Positions 53,550 to 64,000 of a stretch of 64,000 bases of DNA are shown here, in pieces; within the stretch, counting starts at the first letter, position 1, and the number at the start of each line of letters is the position of its first letter. The notes beneath the pieces are model-generated. The model was given only the letters and a program-made list of their open reading frames with translations. It was not told where the DNA came from and did no database searches. The stretch is from Symsagittifera roscoffensis. Lineage: Eukaryota; Xenacoelomorpha; Acoela; Convolutidae. The stretch spans positions 41,676,153 through 41,740,152 of the forward strand of contig NC_087071.1 of NCBI RefSeq assembly GCF_963678635.1, read 5' to 3'. Both the position numbers and the translations under genes were made by a program.

Positions 53550-54389
53550 AAGAAAAATGGGTAGAAAAGGGTGGACACACTTTGAGAATCAATTGAATCA
53601 AAGAAAGCAATTATCCTACTGTTGACCTGTATTGGATTAAAACATATGATAGTGCAGAAAACGGCAAAAACTGTTGTGAAAAAAACTCTAGTTTGGCTTG
53701 ATTAAACCGGAATGCTGACAAAATTGGATAAACTAAAAAAAAGGGGCTAAGTGCAAGACTTTATGGGAAAAAAGTTCACACTTAATGCAATGACAACTAC
53801 ATATAATTGCAGATTGACTCAGTAAACTATCAAAATTTTTCCCAAGATTCAAATAATAGTCAAAAACACCTTACAAGTGCTTCTATACTTTAAAAAGAGA
53901 TAGAAATCAATTTTAGAAAACACTTTGTTTTTTTTTAAATTAAGCTTTTAAATTTTTCAGATCTTGATTAAAATGTATGCAGTTTGAACAAAAAATGTCG
54001 AAAAAAATATGAACGTTTTTTTTTGATAATTTTCTTAGCTAAACGTTTCTAGTGGTTCAAAAAGTTTTTGGAGACAATAAAAACTCAATTTTGACGAGCC
54101 ATGTCATATATAGTTTGGGTTGTGTTATTTGTGGCGTTCAGGTATATATCCACATTTTTCGCATAATCAACAAAAAAACTTTCCCTACAAAAATTGTGAA
54201 TAGTTCGGGTCTTGGCTTTTTAGTTTTTTTTGTGTTCTGCGACAAATAATAACTTTTAAACTGGTTATAAGCGAGTTTATCAAAATAACAACGGTAAAAA
54301 AGTTTTAATTTTCTTTTTTACAATTTTCTTTCAGGAAATAGTTCTTATCTTGTAACATTCTTTCGTAAGAAGTTGTGAGATTCTCATGA
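53550..54389. other. Intergenic, nothing recognised
   Basis: AT-rich sequence without repeats or genes I can support. Confidence 0.35.
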
Positions 54390-55130
54390 AAAAAAAAGAT
54401 TATAAGATGGCGACTTATGGTCAACTCGGGGCCTTTCACGAGGGCGAAAGTCACACCTTTCGAAACGCACATGCTCTGAGACGACAACTTGCCGCGCTGA
54501 TAAACATTGAGCAAAACCGATGAAAAAGAATACCTTATCAAACACTCTCAGCAAACAAACAGTTTTACGGCGGCTCGTCAGCACTGAGGATACGAGCATA
54601 GCAATCACCAGAGGTCACAGACATCATCAGCGATCCAGAAAAGAAAGAAAACGGAAAACGAACAGAAAACAATTTTGACCAATTTGATTTTTGGACACTT
54701 TGACAAGAAAGGGGCGACTATAGGAGTTGTATTTGTCGAGCAAATGGAGTGTGAAATCCTCTGATCTGAATAAAAATTGAATGTCCGTAATACTGAATTC
54801 AAAACTTACGAGTTGGGGTTTTATTCCGAGCCTGCAAAATAACATCGAATGAAAGTGACAATCGCAGCATGATCGTTACTGTCACTGCCATCATAAACTG
54901 GTTCAATCACGATTTAATCAATCCTGGTTGGTCTGCTGACGCCGAAGCGTAATATACTGGAATACTCACATCTGTTAGCTTCTCTTGGTTTGCAAAGCAT
55001 GCTGGCTGCGGCTTGTGACAACTTATGACCTGAGTATAAAGTGAATGTCGCTTATACCAATATCATAAGCACCAAAACCATAGCAGTTTCCCACAGCAGG
55101 GACCTATTCCAGAACATCAATTCGATGATG
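54390..55130 (-). other. GC-richer block with splice-like signals; possible unrecognised gene
   Basis: More even base composition than its flanks. On the - strand TTTTGCAG and CTC|GTAAGT bracket 22 bp at about 54814-54836, and a 44-bp GTAAGT...TTATTCAG interval follows. Another stretch reads VISCHKPQPACFANQEKLTD after an ACTCAG. Frames do not join convincingly, so no gene is called. Confidence 0.25.
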
Positions 55131-55495
55131 ATGTTGAAAAATGAAGTGCAGAAAAAACACCAATCAAACTCAATTGAGTTGAGGAAAAAATGACCAGGAA
55201 GGGCAAACTAAGACAAAAAATGATAAAAGTTTTGCCATTTGGAGTTTTTAATTAGCTAGATTGACATCCCCAAAGAATCAATAAATAACATGTAAGAACA
55301 CTTTTTCCACTCCCCCCATTTTTCAAATTTCGTTTTCCAGTTGTCTTAAGTGTCATTATGGCTGAATGTGTGTTATTATGATGTGAGGTATGAAAATGAA
55401 AATGTGTTCACGATAGTTTCTAAATTCAATATAAAAATTTTCATTATATTTTGATTAAAAAGAATTAGTTTTTTAAAACTGAGTTTCAATTGTGG

Positions 55496-55510
55496 AGGGG
55501 GGGGGGGGGG
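55496..55510 (+). repeat. Long G homopolymer
   Basis: An uninterrupted run of about 14 G follows GTGGA. Simple repeat; length is uncertain in any assembly. Confidence 0.7.
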
Positions 55511-55799
55511 TTTGGGAGAAAAGAAAAAAAAACAATTTCAAGTTTAATGATAATTTTAATGTTTCTTGACCTTCAAAATCATAGTGATGCATTTAAGTAG
55601 ATTTTCAATAAAAAAACATTTTGGACAAAGTAACTGTAAACGGTCAAATGTGGCCTAAATTTTTGTTAAATTAAAGCTGATCTACTCTCATATTTGATAT
55701 TTCTCATCGAGAAATGCCTTAATCCAACTAGAGAGGAATTCCATACGGTTTTTTGTTAGACACGATTATATAAAGCCGGATTGAGGTTTTCGAGTTAAT

Positions 55800-56120
55800 T
55801 TTCGACTGACTCGACCAAAGAAAAATGTGTTCAAATTTGTTTAACCCAAGCTTGCTATGTTGTCGCCAACTCAATTGAACAACCATCTTTTGACTGCTGG
55901 TCCCAAGTGAGCTATGTTTTGATCGACTCGAACGAAACTAGCTTTGCTTCCACCGACTCGACGAAAAAAATTGCGCTCGACTGTGTTCGGCCCAATCGTG
56001 CTATAATTTGACGGACTCGACCCAAACTGATGTTTTTTGATCATCACGACCGAAAAAAAAATGTTTGTTTCGACCGACTCATCGAATTTGGTAATCTTTA
56101 AAAATTGTGTTCGACCTAAA
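55800..56120. repeat. Degenerate repeats with GACTCGACC motif
   Basis: CTGACTCGACC, ATCGACTCGAACG, ACCGACTCGACG, ACGGACTCGACCC and ACCGACTCATCG occur at 30-70 bp intervals, each followed by an A-run and TTTG/TGTG. Reads like an old minisatellite. Confidence 0.4.
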
Positions 56121-56370
56121 AGGCTGTTTTCAACTTTGGGTTTTGGGTGGAACAATATCCGTTTGTTCGACCGAATTCGGTCGAAACATAAGTCGAACAC
56201 CTCAACACGGGACCCTTTTACGTCCATGTGCATCATCATGGTCATAGGATCAAAATAACCCGCCCAACGAACCTAATTTTAGCATAAATTTTAACTTCTA
56301 CTATAAAAAAATGCATTCTTATTCGATAAAAATTCTTTTCCAAGATTCGGTCCCCCAATCAAATATGACT

Positions 56371-56854
56371 CTACCGTATGATGCAACACGTTTCATGTTG
56401 CTCTTTCAGGCCTTCGGGGAACTCGCTAATGTCAAGCAATGAGACAGTACTGCAATGTAGTTGTATAACACGCGGAGAGTTTATCCGACCACGTCCATAC
56501 AATAATGGTTGAAATAAAGCAAATGCCAGTTTGTCGGTGGTATTTCTAATAACAACTAGGATAGAAGAAATATCTTGTTGGTGGTACCACTCTATCGCCG
56601 CTTCTGAACAACACTTTGCTAGACTTGAAAAACAGACGACGGTATTTGCATCTCCGTTGAACGTGTACTTTTTCAAATCTTTCGCGCAATTGTAATTTAT
56701 TTCATCTACCGTCAATTTGGTTTCTTTGAAATCATCTGTTTTCGGATAATTTCCAATAACAACTGCGATACGCTTGTTTTCGCAACCGATTTTCAACAAA
56801 GACGTGATGTAATCCGAAATCTTGTTTTGTGGCACTTGAAATTTCTCGATTTTT
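56371..56854 (-). CDS. Terminal exon of a helicase-like paralogue (C-terminal part)
   Basis: Open from an acceptor (TTTTAACAG, ending 56855) to TGA at 56371. It encodes about 160 residues. DANTVVCFSSLAKCC and ISSILVVIRNTTDKLAFAL line up in order and spacing with SEFQTVVIMLEKMVL and TTNLAIVASPDV of the protein encoded at 59601-62222, the end of a superfamily-1 helicase region. The arginine-containing motif of that gene (MAVTRAT) is not conserved here. Upstream exons were not found, so this may be a real last exon or a fragment. Confidence 0.45.
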
Positions 56855-56967
56855 CTGTTAAAACCATGAGACTTTCCATTCGAACCAAAAAAAAGTTAAG
56901 GGCCTTAGGCAGATGTTGAATCGGACCTACTTTTCAGGAACATCTAACAATCAATTTTCTAGAAAAC

Positions 56968-57447
56968 AAGACTGCGCGATGCCCTGAATGTTCCGACTGC
57001 CTTTTAAGGTCTATGGAGCAGTAATAACATGAAAAACTCAAGTGTAATACAGAAAGAAGTTAAAAATTTTATGTTGAAAAACTGAAATTTGTGGTTAAGA
57101 CAACCCCCACTCGGCATATTAAGAACAAAGTGACAGATTTTGCTCCTATTATCAAATCAATTATGGCATATAAGTTGAGCCACCTCGAAGCTACTTCTAA
57201 GACGGATTAAATCTCCGCTTACGCGTTAATAGCGCGATTTATATCGCGCCTTATTGTCCCAAATTGGCCAAAATGGGAATCCCAAACACCCATAACTTTA
57301 TAAAAAAAGCTCAAGACAATAATAGCTTTCGAATCAGATGGAAAAATTTCGTCAAAAATGGCTAGTTAAAAAGTCGAAGTTTGTCTGAAGAAAAAAAACG
57401 CACCGAGAACAAATGTTCGGTTACTTTCGTTACTAAATTTGGAACAA
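56968..57447 (+). repeat. Dispersed repeat family A, copy 2
   Basis: Starts AAGACTGCGCGATGCCCTGA and includes ACTGCCTTTTAAGGTCTATGG, TTAATAGCGCGATTTATATC and TTTCGTTACTAAATTTGG. Same block order as 5046-5552, and opposite to the two copies to its right. Confidence 0.65.
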
Positions 57448-57656
57448 CAATCAAACTCTCACTGTAATTGCAAAACCAAAACATTGAAAAATTGCAAAAC
57501 CGAAACATTGAAAAATTGCAAACACAATTGCAATTAATTGGTGCGAAAAATCAAAAATAAAAGACGAGCTCTTTTTTTTTAAAAAAAAAGGTTCGTTCAG
57601 ACTCTATTGTTCAACCTATTGTTCATAAGCCAGAATAGCGGCCAATCAATGCTTTT

Positions 57657-58060
57657 TTGTTCCGAGTTTTGTAAGGAAAGTAACGTAATGTTTGTGCTCC
57701 GGGTGGTTTTTTTTCTTCAAAAAATTTCGACTTTTAAATTAGCCATTTTTGAGGGAGAATTTGTATCATTAAAAAAGTTTTGTTGTCCTGAGCTTAAATT
57801 TGAAAAAATGTTTCACTTGTGATCTCTTTTTGTAAAAATATTGCGGTTTAATGATTGCCATTTTGACCAATTTGGGACAAATAGAGCGCAATTTTTTTAG
57901 CGCTATTAATGCGTAAATGCAGAGATTTAATCCGTCTTCGAAATCGTTTCAAATTGCTTGAAGGAAGCTTATTTGCCATAATTGATTTGTTATTAGGAGC
58001 AAAATTTATCACTTTGTACTTTATATCGCGTGTGGGGGATGATTTTCACCAAAAAATTCA
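57657..58060 (-). repeat. Dispersed repeat family A, copy 3 (inverted)
   Basis: Begins TTGTTCCGAGTTTTGTAAGG and ends GCGTGTGGGGGATGATTTTC. It faces copy 2, so 56968-58060 is a large imperfect inverted repeat. Confidence 0.65.
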
Positions 58061-58078
58061 GTGAAAAAGTCCATTAGT

Positions 58079-58160
58079 AGTTATCAGGTCATGATACCTA
58101 GCAGTCAATGCTAACATCTTTGAGTACCGGGAGATCGGGTTCAAGCTCAATCAAGAGATT
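58079..58160 (+). repeat. Possible tRNA-derived SINE fragment
   Basis: GGGTTCAAGCTC (58138-58149) matches a B box and TAGTTATCAGGTCATGATACC upstream is A-box-like. It lies between two family A copies. Weak evidence. Confidence 0.3.
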
Positions 58161-58410
58161 TTTTCTAGCTAGAAACATCCTGAAACTATCATACTCTGAC
58201 CGGAATTTAGATAGGGCAAAAAAATTTTAGGAAAATCCTTGCTTCATTCAAACATTTCAAAAAATCCTGGTCAGAAATTAATTTTTTAGTTGAGAATTTC
58301 TAGCCCGAAAATAGGAAAATAATCAGTGGGAAGAAAATATACCTGTTGATACAATTTTTCACACATTTTCGGACATTTGAGCCAGGAGTTTTGAAAGTAA
58401 CCTGATCTTT

Positions 58411-58762
58411 TTGTTCCGAATTTTGTAACGAAAGTAACGGAGTATTTGAGCTCGGGGTTGGTTTTTTTTCTTTAGACAAATTTCGAAATTTTCTTTAAGT
58501 CATTTTTGAAGGAATTTTTTATATCGAACCTATCTTTATTGGTAAAGCTATGGGAAGTAAAAATTGCCATTTTGGTCAAATTAGGACGATTAAGCGCGAT
58601 ATATATCGCGCTAATAACGCGTAAGCTGAATTTTAATTGTCTTAGAAACCGTTTCAAATGGGTTCAAGGAAGCTTATATGCCATTAGTAATTTGTTAATA
58701 GGAGCAAATTTCATCACTTTGTTCTTATTATGGCGTGTGGGGGATGTTTTAACAAAAAATCT
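58411..58762 (-). repeat. Dispersed repeat family A, copy 4 (inverted)
   Basis: Holds the clearest core, the 20-bp perfect palindrome AGCGCGATATATATCGCGCT (58593-58612), within TTAAGCGCGAT...CTAATAACGCG. Ends GGCGTGTGGGGGATG like copy 3. Confidence 0.65.
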
Positions 58763-59039
58763 CTTTTTTTTTCAAAAAAGTTCATTTCTCTGATTACATT
58801 TATTCAAATGCATGATTCAACAAAAATGACGTCAAAAATTTATTCGCAGTGCTGATCTCAACAAATAAGCTGGTTTATATAATTTGGTAATGGTTTTTGT
58901 TAATTTTGGTGATGGTTTTGTAAACAGTTTGAGTTAAGAAACGATTGAAAAAATATTGAACCAGAATTTAGGAAGAAATTAAATTTTTCCTGTCGGGAAA
59001 AGTCTAGATTAAGGAATTTTTTGACCAGAAAAAAAAACA

Positions 59040-59257
59040 GTTCGCTTTCATCATTAGAGTTCAAGTCATAAAAAATTTAACGCAAAGCAATTGGTTTTGT
59101 TTTCAAAGTTGAGAGGATTTTGTTTTGAATTTTTGGCGATAAGAAACTGGGTATGGCCACACTGTTTAACTTGCCATGTGACGATAGAGCATATCTCATT
59201 ATTGTCTCAACACATTCATCCACAAGCGGTTGATTTCCAGATGCATGATCCAAAAAA
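59040..59257 (-). pseudogene. Partial duplicate of the NERD-helicase gene
   Basis: About 215 bp are nearly identical to 59842-60055, which encode residues about 723-794 of the adjacent gene (MDHASGNQPLVDEC region). Homology ends abruptly on both sides, so it is a truncated copy about 0.8 kb from its source. Confidence 0.75.
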
Positions 59258-59600
59258 CAAAAACTATATTAAAACAATTAATATAGACTTTTAGAAAAAC
59301 CTTGTCCAAATGCTAAAACATGTTGCAATGAATTTCTGACCAGGTTTTCAGTTTTGAAAGTAAGTGTTTCATGTCAGAAAGCAAAGCGTCTTTGTGTGTG
59401 AGCACTCTTTTTTACTCCTATTCGATCTATTTTTGTCGAAAATGGCATGTCGAGTTTATGGACGCTTGAGTATGATTCATAAAAATAGAGTTTTTAAGGT
59501 TTTACTTCCTGTTAACATCACCTGTCTTTGACTTTTCTGTTCCGGTATTAGTCTTATGTCAATTCCTTTTAGAATCTTAAAGTTGAAATAATGGAGAGCC
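59258..59600. other. Downstream flank of the NERD-helicase gene
   Basis: AT-rich, no coding segment. It should hold the 3' untranslated region of the - strand gene ending at 59601. Confidence 0.4.
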
Positions 59601-62222
59601 TCACAAAACACTTAATGAAGTAAATATCTCATTTTCTGCGAGTGGAGAGCTGAAAAAAGAAACGTCCGGTGATGCAACAATAGCCAAATTGGTCGTGGCA
59701 CGTGTAACTGCCATTCTAATTGTTTCAGCGAATTTCAAGACGTCACATAAAACCATTTTCTCGAGCATAATAACAACAGTTTGAAATTCACTTCCATTTA
59801 TAGCATCGATTGACTCCAATTGAACGATTGGTAAGCTTAGTTCGCTTTCGTCATTAGAGTTCAAGTCATAAGAAATTGAACGCAAAGCAATTGGTTTTGT
59901 TTTCAAAGTTGAGAGGATTCCGTTTTGAATTTTTGGCGATAAAAAACTGAGTATGGCCACACTGTTTGACTTGCCATGTGACGATAGAGCATGTCTCATT
60001 ATTGTATCAACACATTCATCCACAAGCGGTTGATTTCCAGATGCATGATCCATATAATTAATAAAACAAATGTCTGGTAGGTTGGTCCCATCTAGACTGT
60101 GAGATGGCAACCCGTTAAGTTCAGTGAATGTATGTCTTAATGTCAGGGTTCTATAAATGTGATCGGAAAAATTTTGAAGCCGTTTTGTGGACCTCATTGC
60201 ACAGGAAAGAAAGAGAGTGGTGAATTCGTTTTGTAATCTATCTGACAACAGCGCTTCTCTAGATGAGAAAATACAAAGATGAGCTCCAGTTTCAATGCAA
60301 CGTGATACTAGGTCATCACCTTGTTCGTGTAACAGCGGATCCTCGTCGATGAAAATTATTCCTTTCGCTATACTTCGAGATTTCCCACAGAAAGACCGTG
60401 TATTCCAAAACTCAAATCCCGGTCCCTGCAATGTTTGCGGAAGTTTCGAAAAAAGGACTTTAGCTCTGCCAGATCCGTCACAAATGACTATTTGACGTTG
60501 TTTCTGCTGCTTTTGATAGATACAACTGGCTAATTGTGCTAAGTGGACCATCAACATTGTCTTGCCAGATCCTTTTGCTCCTCGCACATCTATGCGTAGA
60601 GGGTTGTGTTCATTGAAAGGATCTGTGAGTCGTTTGAAGACTGTTCCTATGATTTCCAACTGCTCTTTTGTCCAGAGAATGACAGTAGTTTTATCTCTAT
60701 TAGACACGTTCGACTTGCTGTATACTGTTTTCGAGGCGCGTATCAGATCTTGTTGCCATTGAGTGCTCGCAGCAGTCAAAACTCCTTCCTTCAAAGTTGC
60801 TTCAGTCAAAATTCCATCATGTTGACTTTTAAGCCACGGCTCCAAATTTTTCACTTGAATAGACTGGATATCATTAGAAGAGAACTTTTGGTGGACAAGT
60901 GAACTGTTTCCTTCCATCGAGTTCAAGGCCACAAGCCGTGCAACTAAAGTGTCGAAAATGTCGTCTGTTTTTTCTCGTATCATGGTGTCAAGATCGAAAA
61001 CTGTGTGCTTCCAATGCAAAGCGAAACTGTTGAGCTCTTCTTTTTTAAATACAATCACTCGATCGGCCACCCGACCCATCTGTTTTTGTTGACATTTATA
61101 AAAATTGGTGACATCTGCAAGTTTACCAGCTGATGCGTTACAACCAGATACAAGACAAATAACAGAGTGAATTGGTATTTCATTGACTACATTTACATTA
61201 GTTTCCTGACCCAAAGAATCTTTAGAAAGGCCATTGTAGCACAATACATACCGGACAAAATCAGAATGCTTTCGCAAATTCGATTGGAGATCTTTAAGGC
61301 TAACTTTTTGAGCGTTTTTAATATTAAAGACGAAAAATCCTTTCAACGGGTGTGCCACTATCATGTCTATTTCAACGCTGCCTGGTTCTCCTTTTTCAAA
61401 AATATGACTTCCATCAATATTTGGGAAAACCATGATTCCGCAATCATCTGTAGAAACATTGTTTACAAACAATCTGTAAATTTTGTTCTCTCCTTCCTCC
61501 CCTTTCTGCAGTGACCTATATTGTTTTTGCAGTTTTCTGCTCAGCTGTTCATTCCTAACCATCATACGGGGGATTCTAACACAGGGTACTGAAGTTGTCT
61601 TCCCTGGTTTTTTCCAGTCCGGATATTGGAACTCCACAAATCGCTTCAAAGCGTCATTATCGTTAAAATGAACTATTCGGTCTCCGGGCCACTGGATCTC
61701 TATTTTTTCCAGTTCTAGAGTCAACGAGTCCAATTTCTCCTGATCAGAGAGTTCGGGTAGAAGAGGCTTATCAGCTGAACTGGAACCTGGATGCTTAACA
61801 CTTTTATTATCGGGTGTTTTAGGGCCAGCTTCCGAGTCACTGATGTCTTTTTCAAATGGGGAAAACGCAGGCTCATCATCAATCGACTCTTTCTCTCTGT
61901 CTTTAAAATTTGTCTGAAGTGGGCAAATATTGAAGGCATGTTCGATTTTAGTTGAAGTTTTTCGCGCATTTGGATCTATTTCACATTGGCTTCGACTCTT
62001 CTCATGCTTTTTTTCTTCTTCATCTTCTTTTTCTTCTTCTTTTGGTTTTTTTGATTTTTCTTCATTTTTGTCAGCATTTTCCTCTTCATCGTTTTCTTCT
62101 TCTTCGTCATCGTCTTCTTCTTCTTCTTCTTCTCCTTCTTCTTCTTCTTCTTCTTCTTCTTCCTGTTCTTTTTGATCTTTGTCTGCCACAACTGCACGTG
62201 ATTTCCAGATCGAGTGATCCAT
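59601..62222 (-). CDS. NERD-domain superfamily-1 helicase-like P-loop ATPase, 873 residues, intronless
   Basis: Residues 18-80 are an acidic Glu-rich tract. Residues about 240-330 match a NERD (nuclease-related) domain: GEEGENKIY, VEIDMIV (Asp286), then GFFVFNIKN. NERD proteins usually carry ExK in the last motif; here it is N300-I-K302, so nuclease activity is doubtful. Residues 548-555 are a Walker A (GAKGSGKT), 621-628 a Walker B (GIIFIDED), and 836-851 resemble UvrD/Pif1-type motif VI (MAVTRATTNLAIVASP). Bacterial NERD-helicases act on nucleic acids, some in defence. The role in this animal is unknown; nuclear or cytosolic action is inferred from the absence of a signal peptide. Partial copies lie on both sides. 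The start is the only Met before the acidic tract. Confidence 0.8.
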   Translation of the reverse strand: MDHSIWKSRAVVADKDQKEQEEEEEEEEEGEEEEEEDDDEEEENDEEENADKNEEKSKKPKEEEKEDEEEKKHEKSRSQCEIDPNARKTSTKIEHAFNICPLQTNFKDREKESIDDEPAFSPFEKDISDSEAGPKTPDNKSVKHPGSSSADKPLLPELSDQEKLDSLTLELEKIEIQWPGDRIVHFNDNDALKRFVEFQYPDWKKPGKTTSVPCVRIPRMMVRNEQLSRKLQKQYRSLQKGEEGENKIYRLFVNNVSTDDCGIMVFPNIDGSHIFEKGEPGSVEIDMIVAHPLKGFFVFNIKNAQKVSLKDLQSNLRKHSDFVRYVLCYNGLSKDSLGQETNVNVVNEIPIHSVICLVSGCNASAGKLADVTNFYKCQQKQMGRVADRVIVFKKEELNSFALHWKHTVFDLDTMIREKTDDIFDTLVARLVALNSMEGNSSLVHQKFSSNDIQSIQVKNLEPWLKSQHDGILTEATLKEGVLTAASTQWQQDLIRASKTVYSKSNVSNRDKTTVILWTKEQLEIIGTVFKRLTDPFNEHNPLRIDVRGAKGSGKTMLMVHLAQLASCIYQKQQKQRQIVICDGSGRAKVLFSKLPQTLQGPGFEFWNTRSFCGKSRSIAKGIIFIDEDPLLHEQGDDLVSRCIETGAHLCIFSSREALLSDRLQNEFTTLFLSCAMRSTKRLQNFSDHIYRTLTLRHTFTELNGLPSHSLDGTNLPDICFINYMDHASGNQPLVDECVDTIMRHALSSHGKSNSVAILSFLSPKIQNGILSTLKTKPIALRSISYDLNSNDESELSLPIVQLESIDAINGSEFQTVVIMLEKMVLCDVLKFAETIRMAVTRATTNLAIVASPDVSFFSSPLAENEIFTSLSVL
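62050..62171 (-). repeat. GAA/GAG trinucleotide tract encoding poly-Glu
   Basis: A TTC/TTCT-type microsatellite on the + strand that codes for the acidic N-terminal tract of the NERD-helicase. Length variation here would change only the number of acidic residues. Confidence 0.7.
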
Positions 62223-63724
62223 TTTGCAATAAAAACCAGCTGAAAAGTTTTGAAACCTACCAATAAAATGTGCTTGGCTTTTTAACCGAACTTCCCCGCA
62301 GCTCCAAATTCAATCAGTAGAATTAACTTTGTGGCGCAATCAGCAGTATTTCAAGGTTATGAAAGATGACCAACTGCTTATGAATCTTGACAGTTGCTTT
62401 TTGGCAAGGCCGTAAGGTGGAAATATAAAACTCACTAAACTCTGAAGATTTAAAACCTTGAAGATATAAAAACACTTAAGATTAGTATTGAAAGATAGTA
62501 GTTTCGAAACTAAAAAGAATGGTGCGGCCTTAGAGACTCATCAAATTGCAACGGGTTCGTTTGATAACTATTCTTCATTCAGCTTTTTCTTAGAGTCTTT
62601 TCGGCTAACAAAGTTTTTGAAGGGTGGTGTTAGGGTCACATATTTTTTCAGATACTAATTTTCTTTTCAATTTTAAAGTAAATTCTAAAAAAATCCAAGC
62701 CTTGTCGGGTAAATTAAACGGTTAAGCATATACGAGTTTCAAAGCTTATGAATATATTTTTCGCTTTTTTTAATAAGGAACAAACTCCTCTTAAACTGCC
62801 CCTCCTCGTTCTAATAAATACGATTTTTATAGAAACACTGGTCATCTTATAGCAAAAACTCTATAAAAATTTTTACAGGAGAAAGGCTCAATTAGGTTTG
62901 AAAATAGGTTGACTTACGTTTGTGAAGCTCCAAGTCGAATTAAAGAGAAAATTAGGAAGCTATTGTCTTCAAGGAAGTAAAATTAGAAATTAAACGTTTG
63001 AATAAAAATTACTCTATAATGCATATGTCACTTACACCTCAATTGAATATACAAATGAATCGCTGGTAGTAAATAAGTTTTTTTTTCAATTTATCCGCGA
63101 TCAATTAGTAACTTACGCAGATCTCCCACCGTTTGATTTCCACTGTCAAATAAAAATTGCATTTTTTTAAAACGAGTTCAAAAATATTGGAGAAAATATT
63201 TCTTATAAAAATCTTGAAAAAGTCTATTTGAATGATATAAATTATAATTCAATTAAAATTCAAAAATTTTTGATGATTCGAGTTTTTTGTTGGTTGATGT
63301 TTGCATTGAAAAACACTACATTTTTTTGCAATTTTCACGACTTTTTTTAAAAAGCTAAATCGAGTTAGATAAACTACGATGATTGTTATAGCATCAAGTG
63401 TTTAAAAAACATAATAAAACAGCAAACATGATATATGTAAGCTTCGATGATCGGTATGAGCATGTAATAAAAAATAAGAATAATTAAAAAACAGACTCAA
63501 TTTGGGTAAACTGCAAAAATCGTTAGCAACAAATACTACTCGGCCTGACCAGACTTTTCGTGTTCAATTTATGAAAAATTTATTTGAATTTCAAAATGAA
63601 ACTAAAATAAAAAAAAAGCACACAACGTTTTTCTGTTAAATTTTTGATAATGGTATTTGGAATTTTTTGAGCCATATCGGTGTGTGTAGATGAATTTCCG
63701 ATAAACATGATATCCGTTCATGTT
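62223..63724. other. Upstream region of the NERD-helicase gene
   Basis: AT-rich. The first 200 bp should hold its promoter (no clear TATA box chosen). The rest shows no gene or repeat that I can support. Confidence 0.35.
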
Positions 63725-63772
63725 TTTTTCTTTTTCTGCCATAACTGCACGTGCTTTCCAGATCACGTGCAT
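63725..63772 (-). pseudogene. N-terminal fragment of a second NERD-helicase gene copy
   Basis: On the - strand the ATG at 63772 opens MHVIWKARAVMAEKEKN, parallel to MDHSIWKSRAVVADKDQ at 62222. The nucleotide match (CTGCCATAACTGCACGTG) is evident. Homology stops after about 45 bp and the acidic tract is missing. Confidence 0.55.
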
Positions 63773-64000
63773 GATAAGTTCAATTGAATTGATCATTCGT
63801 TGAAAAGCTTAAAACAGCTCTGTATTTTATAATTTGATTCTAAGTTTTCGAAATCAGAAAAAAATCTGAAACACAGCAGAAAACTATACCCCAGTTTCCA
63901 ATAAACTACTTACACAAGCGAGCCGAAAGAAGATTAAGAAGAGCGAATTTGAAAATCAACAAATAACCAAGAACACTAGGGCATAAAACAAATGAATTGA
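63773..64000. other. Right edge of the window, nothing firm
   Basis: GTTGAAAAGCTTAAAAC resembles the 5' flank of the gene at 62222 and may be part of the duplicated segment. Confidence 0.3.

Noticed and set aside
55020-55125. Short secreted-peptide gene with a signal-like first exon on the - strand
   Set aside because: It would need a 28-nt intron, too short for normal splicing, and no second line of evidence supports it.
61930-62266. Ser/Leu-rich + strand ORFs opposite the acidic tract
   Set aside because: Complement of the GAA/GAG microsatellite inside the NERD-helicase gene.

Overview
The window is nuclear DNA of a multicellular invertebrate animal. It is AT-rich, has genes split by GT-AG introns, and is crowded with LTR retrotransposons and short non-autonomous repeats. 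A secreted serine-protease homologue, Ty3/Gypsy elements with an envelope-like gene, and tRNA-like repeat fragments all fit a metazoan. I see no bacterial-type operon, and I cannot name the phylum with confidence.

Layout. Bases 1-2080 look like the decayed 3' end of an LTR element. A five-exon serine-protease homologue runs from 2528 to 13575 on the + strand. Its first intron is 7.6 kb and full of repeats: an inverted-repeat element with a GTCGCGCC-type minisatellite core, two other dispersed families, and a tRNA-like fragment. Bases 13576-17184 hold a C-rich miniature element, a decayed gag and short direct repeats.

Bases 17189-36060 are one very large LTR retroelement (about 18.9 kb, + strand) flanked by a GTAC duplication. 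It carries two 410-bp LTRs that differ at four positions, a long leader, two ORFs before gag, an intact 1754-codon Gag-protease-RT-RNase H ORF, and a broken integrase. Downstream are two tiny membrane-protein ORFs, a Ser/Pro/Thr-rich ORF, a broken envelope-like ORF and a further large unknown ORF. Overlapping stop/start junctions link several of these. This is the most unusual object in the window.

Bases 36065-41414 hold more dispersed repeats. On the - strand a two-exon gene of unknown function (52251 to 41415) contains in its intron a second Ty3/Gypsy element (42729-50364, - strand, 326-bp LTRs, 5-bp duplication GAAAA). Its single gag-pol frame is broken by three nonsense codons and two frameshifts. 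Its gag start codon is formed at the LTR/primer-binding-site junction, and two relics elsewhere in the window share this arrangement.

From 52260 to 59000 there are further copies of the dispersed families and a - strand terminal exon that resembles the C-terminal part of the next gene. Bases 59601-62222 (- strand) encode an intronless 873-residue protein with an acidic N-terminus, a NERD domain and a superfamily-1 helicase/P-loop ATPase region. Partial copies of this gene lie on both sides (59040-59257 and about 63725-63772), so it belongs to a locally duplicating family.
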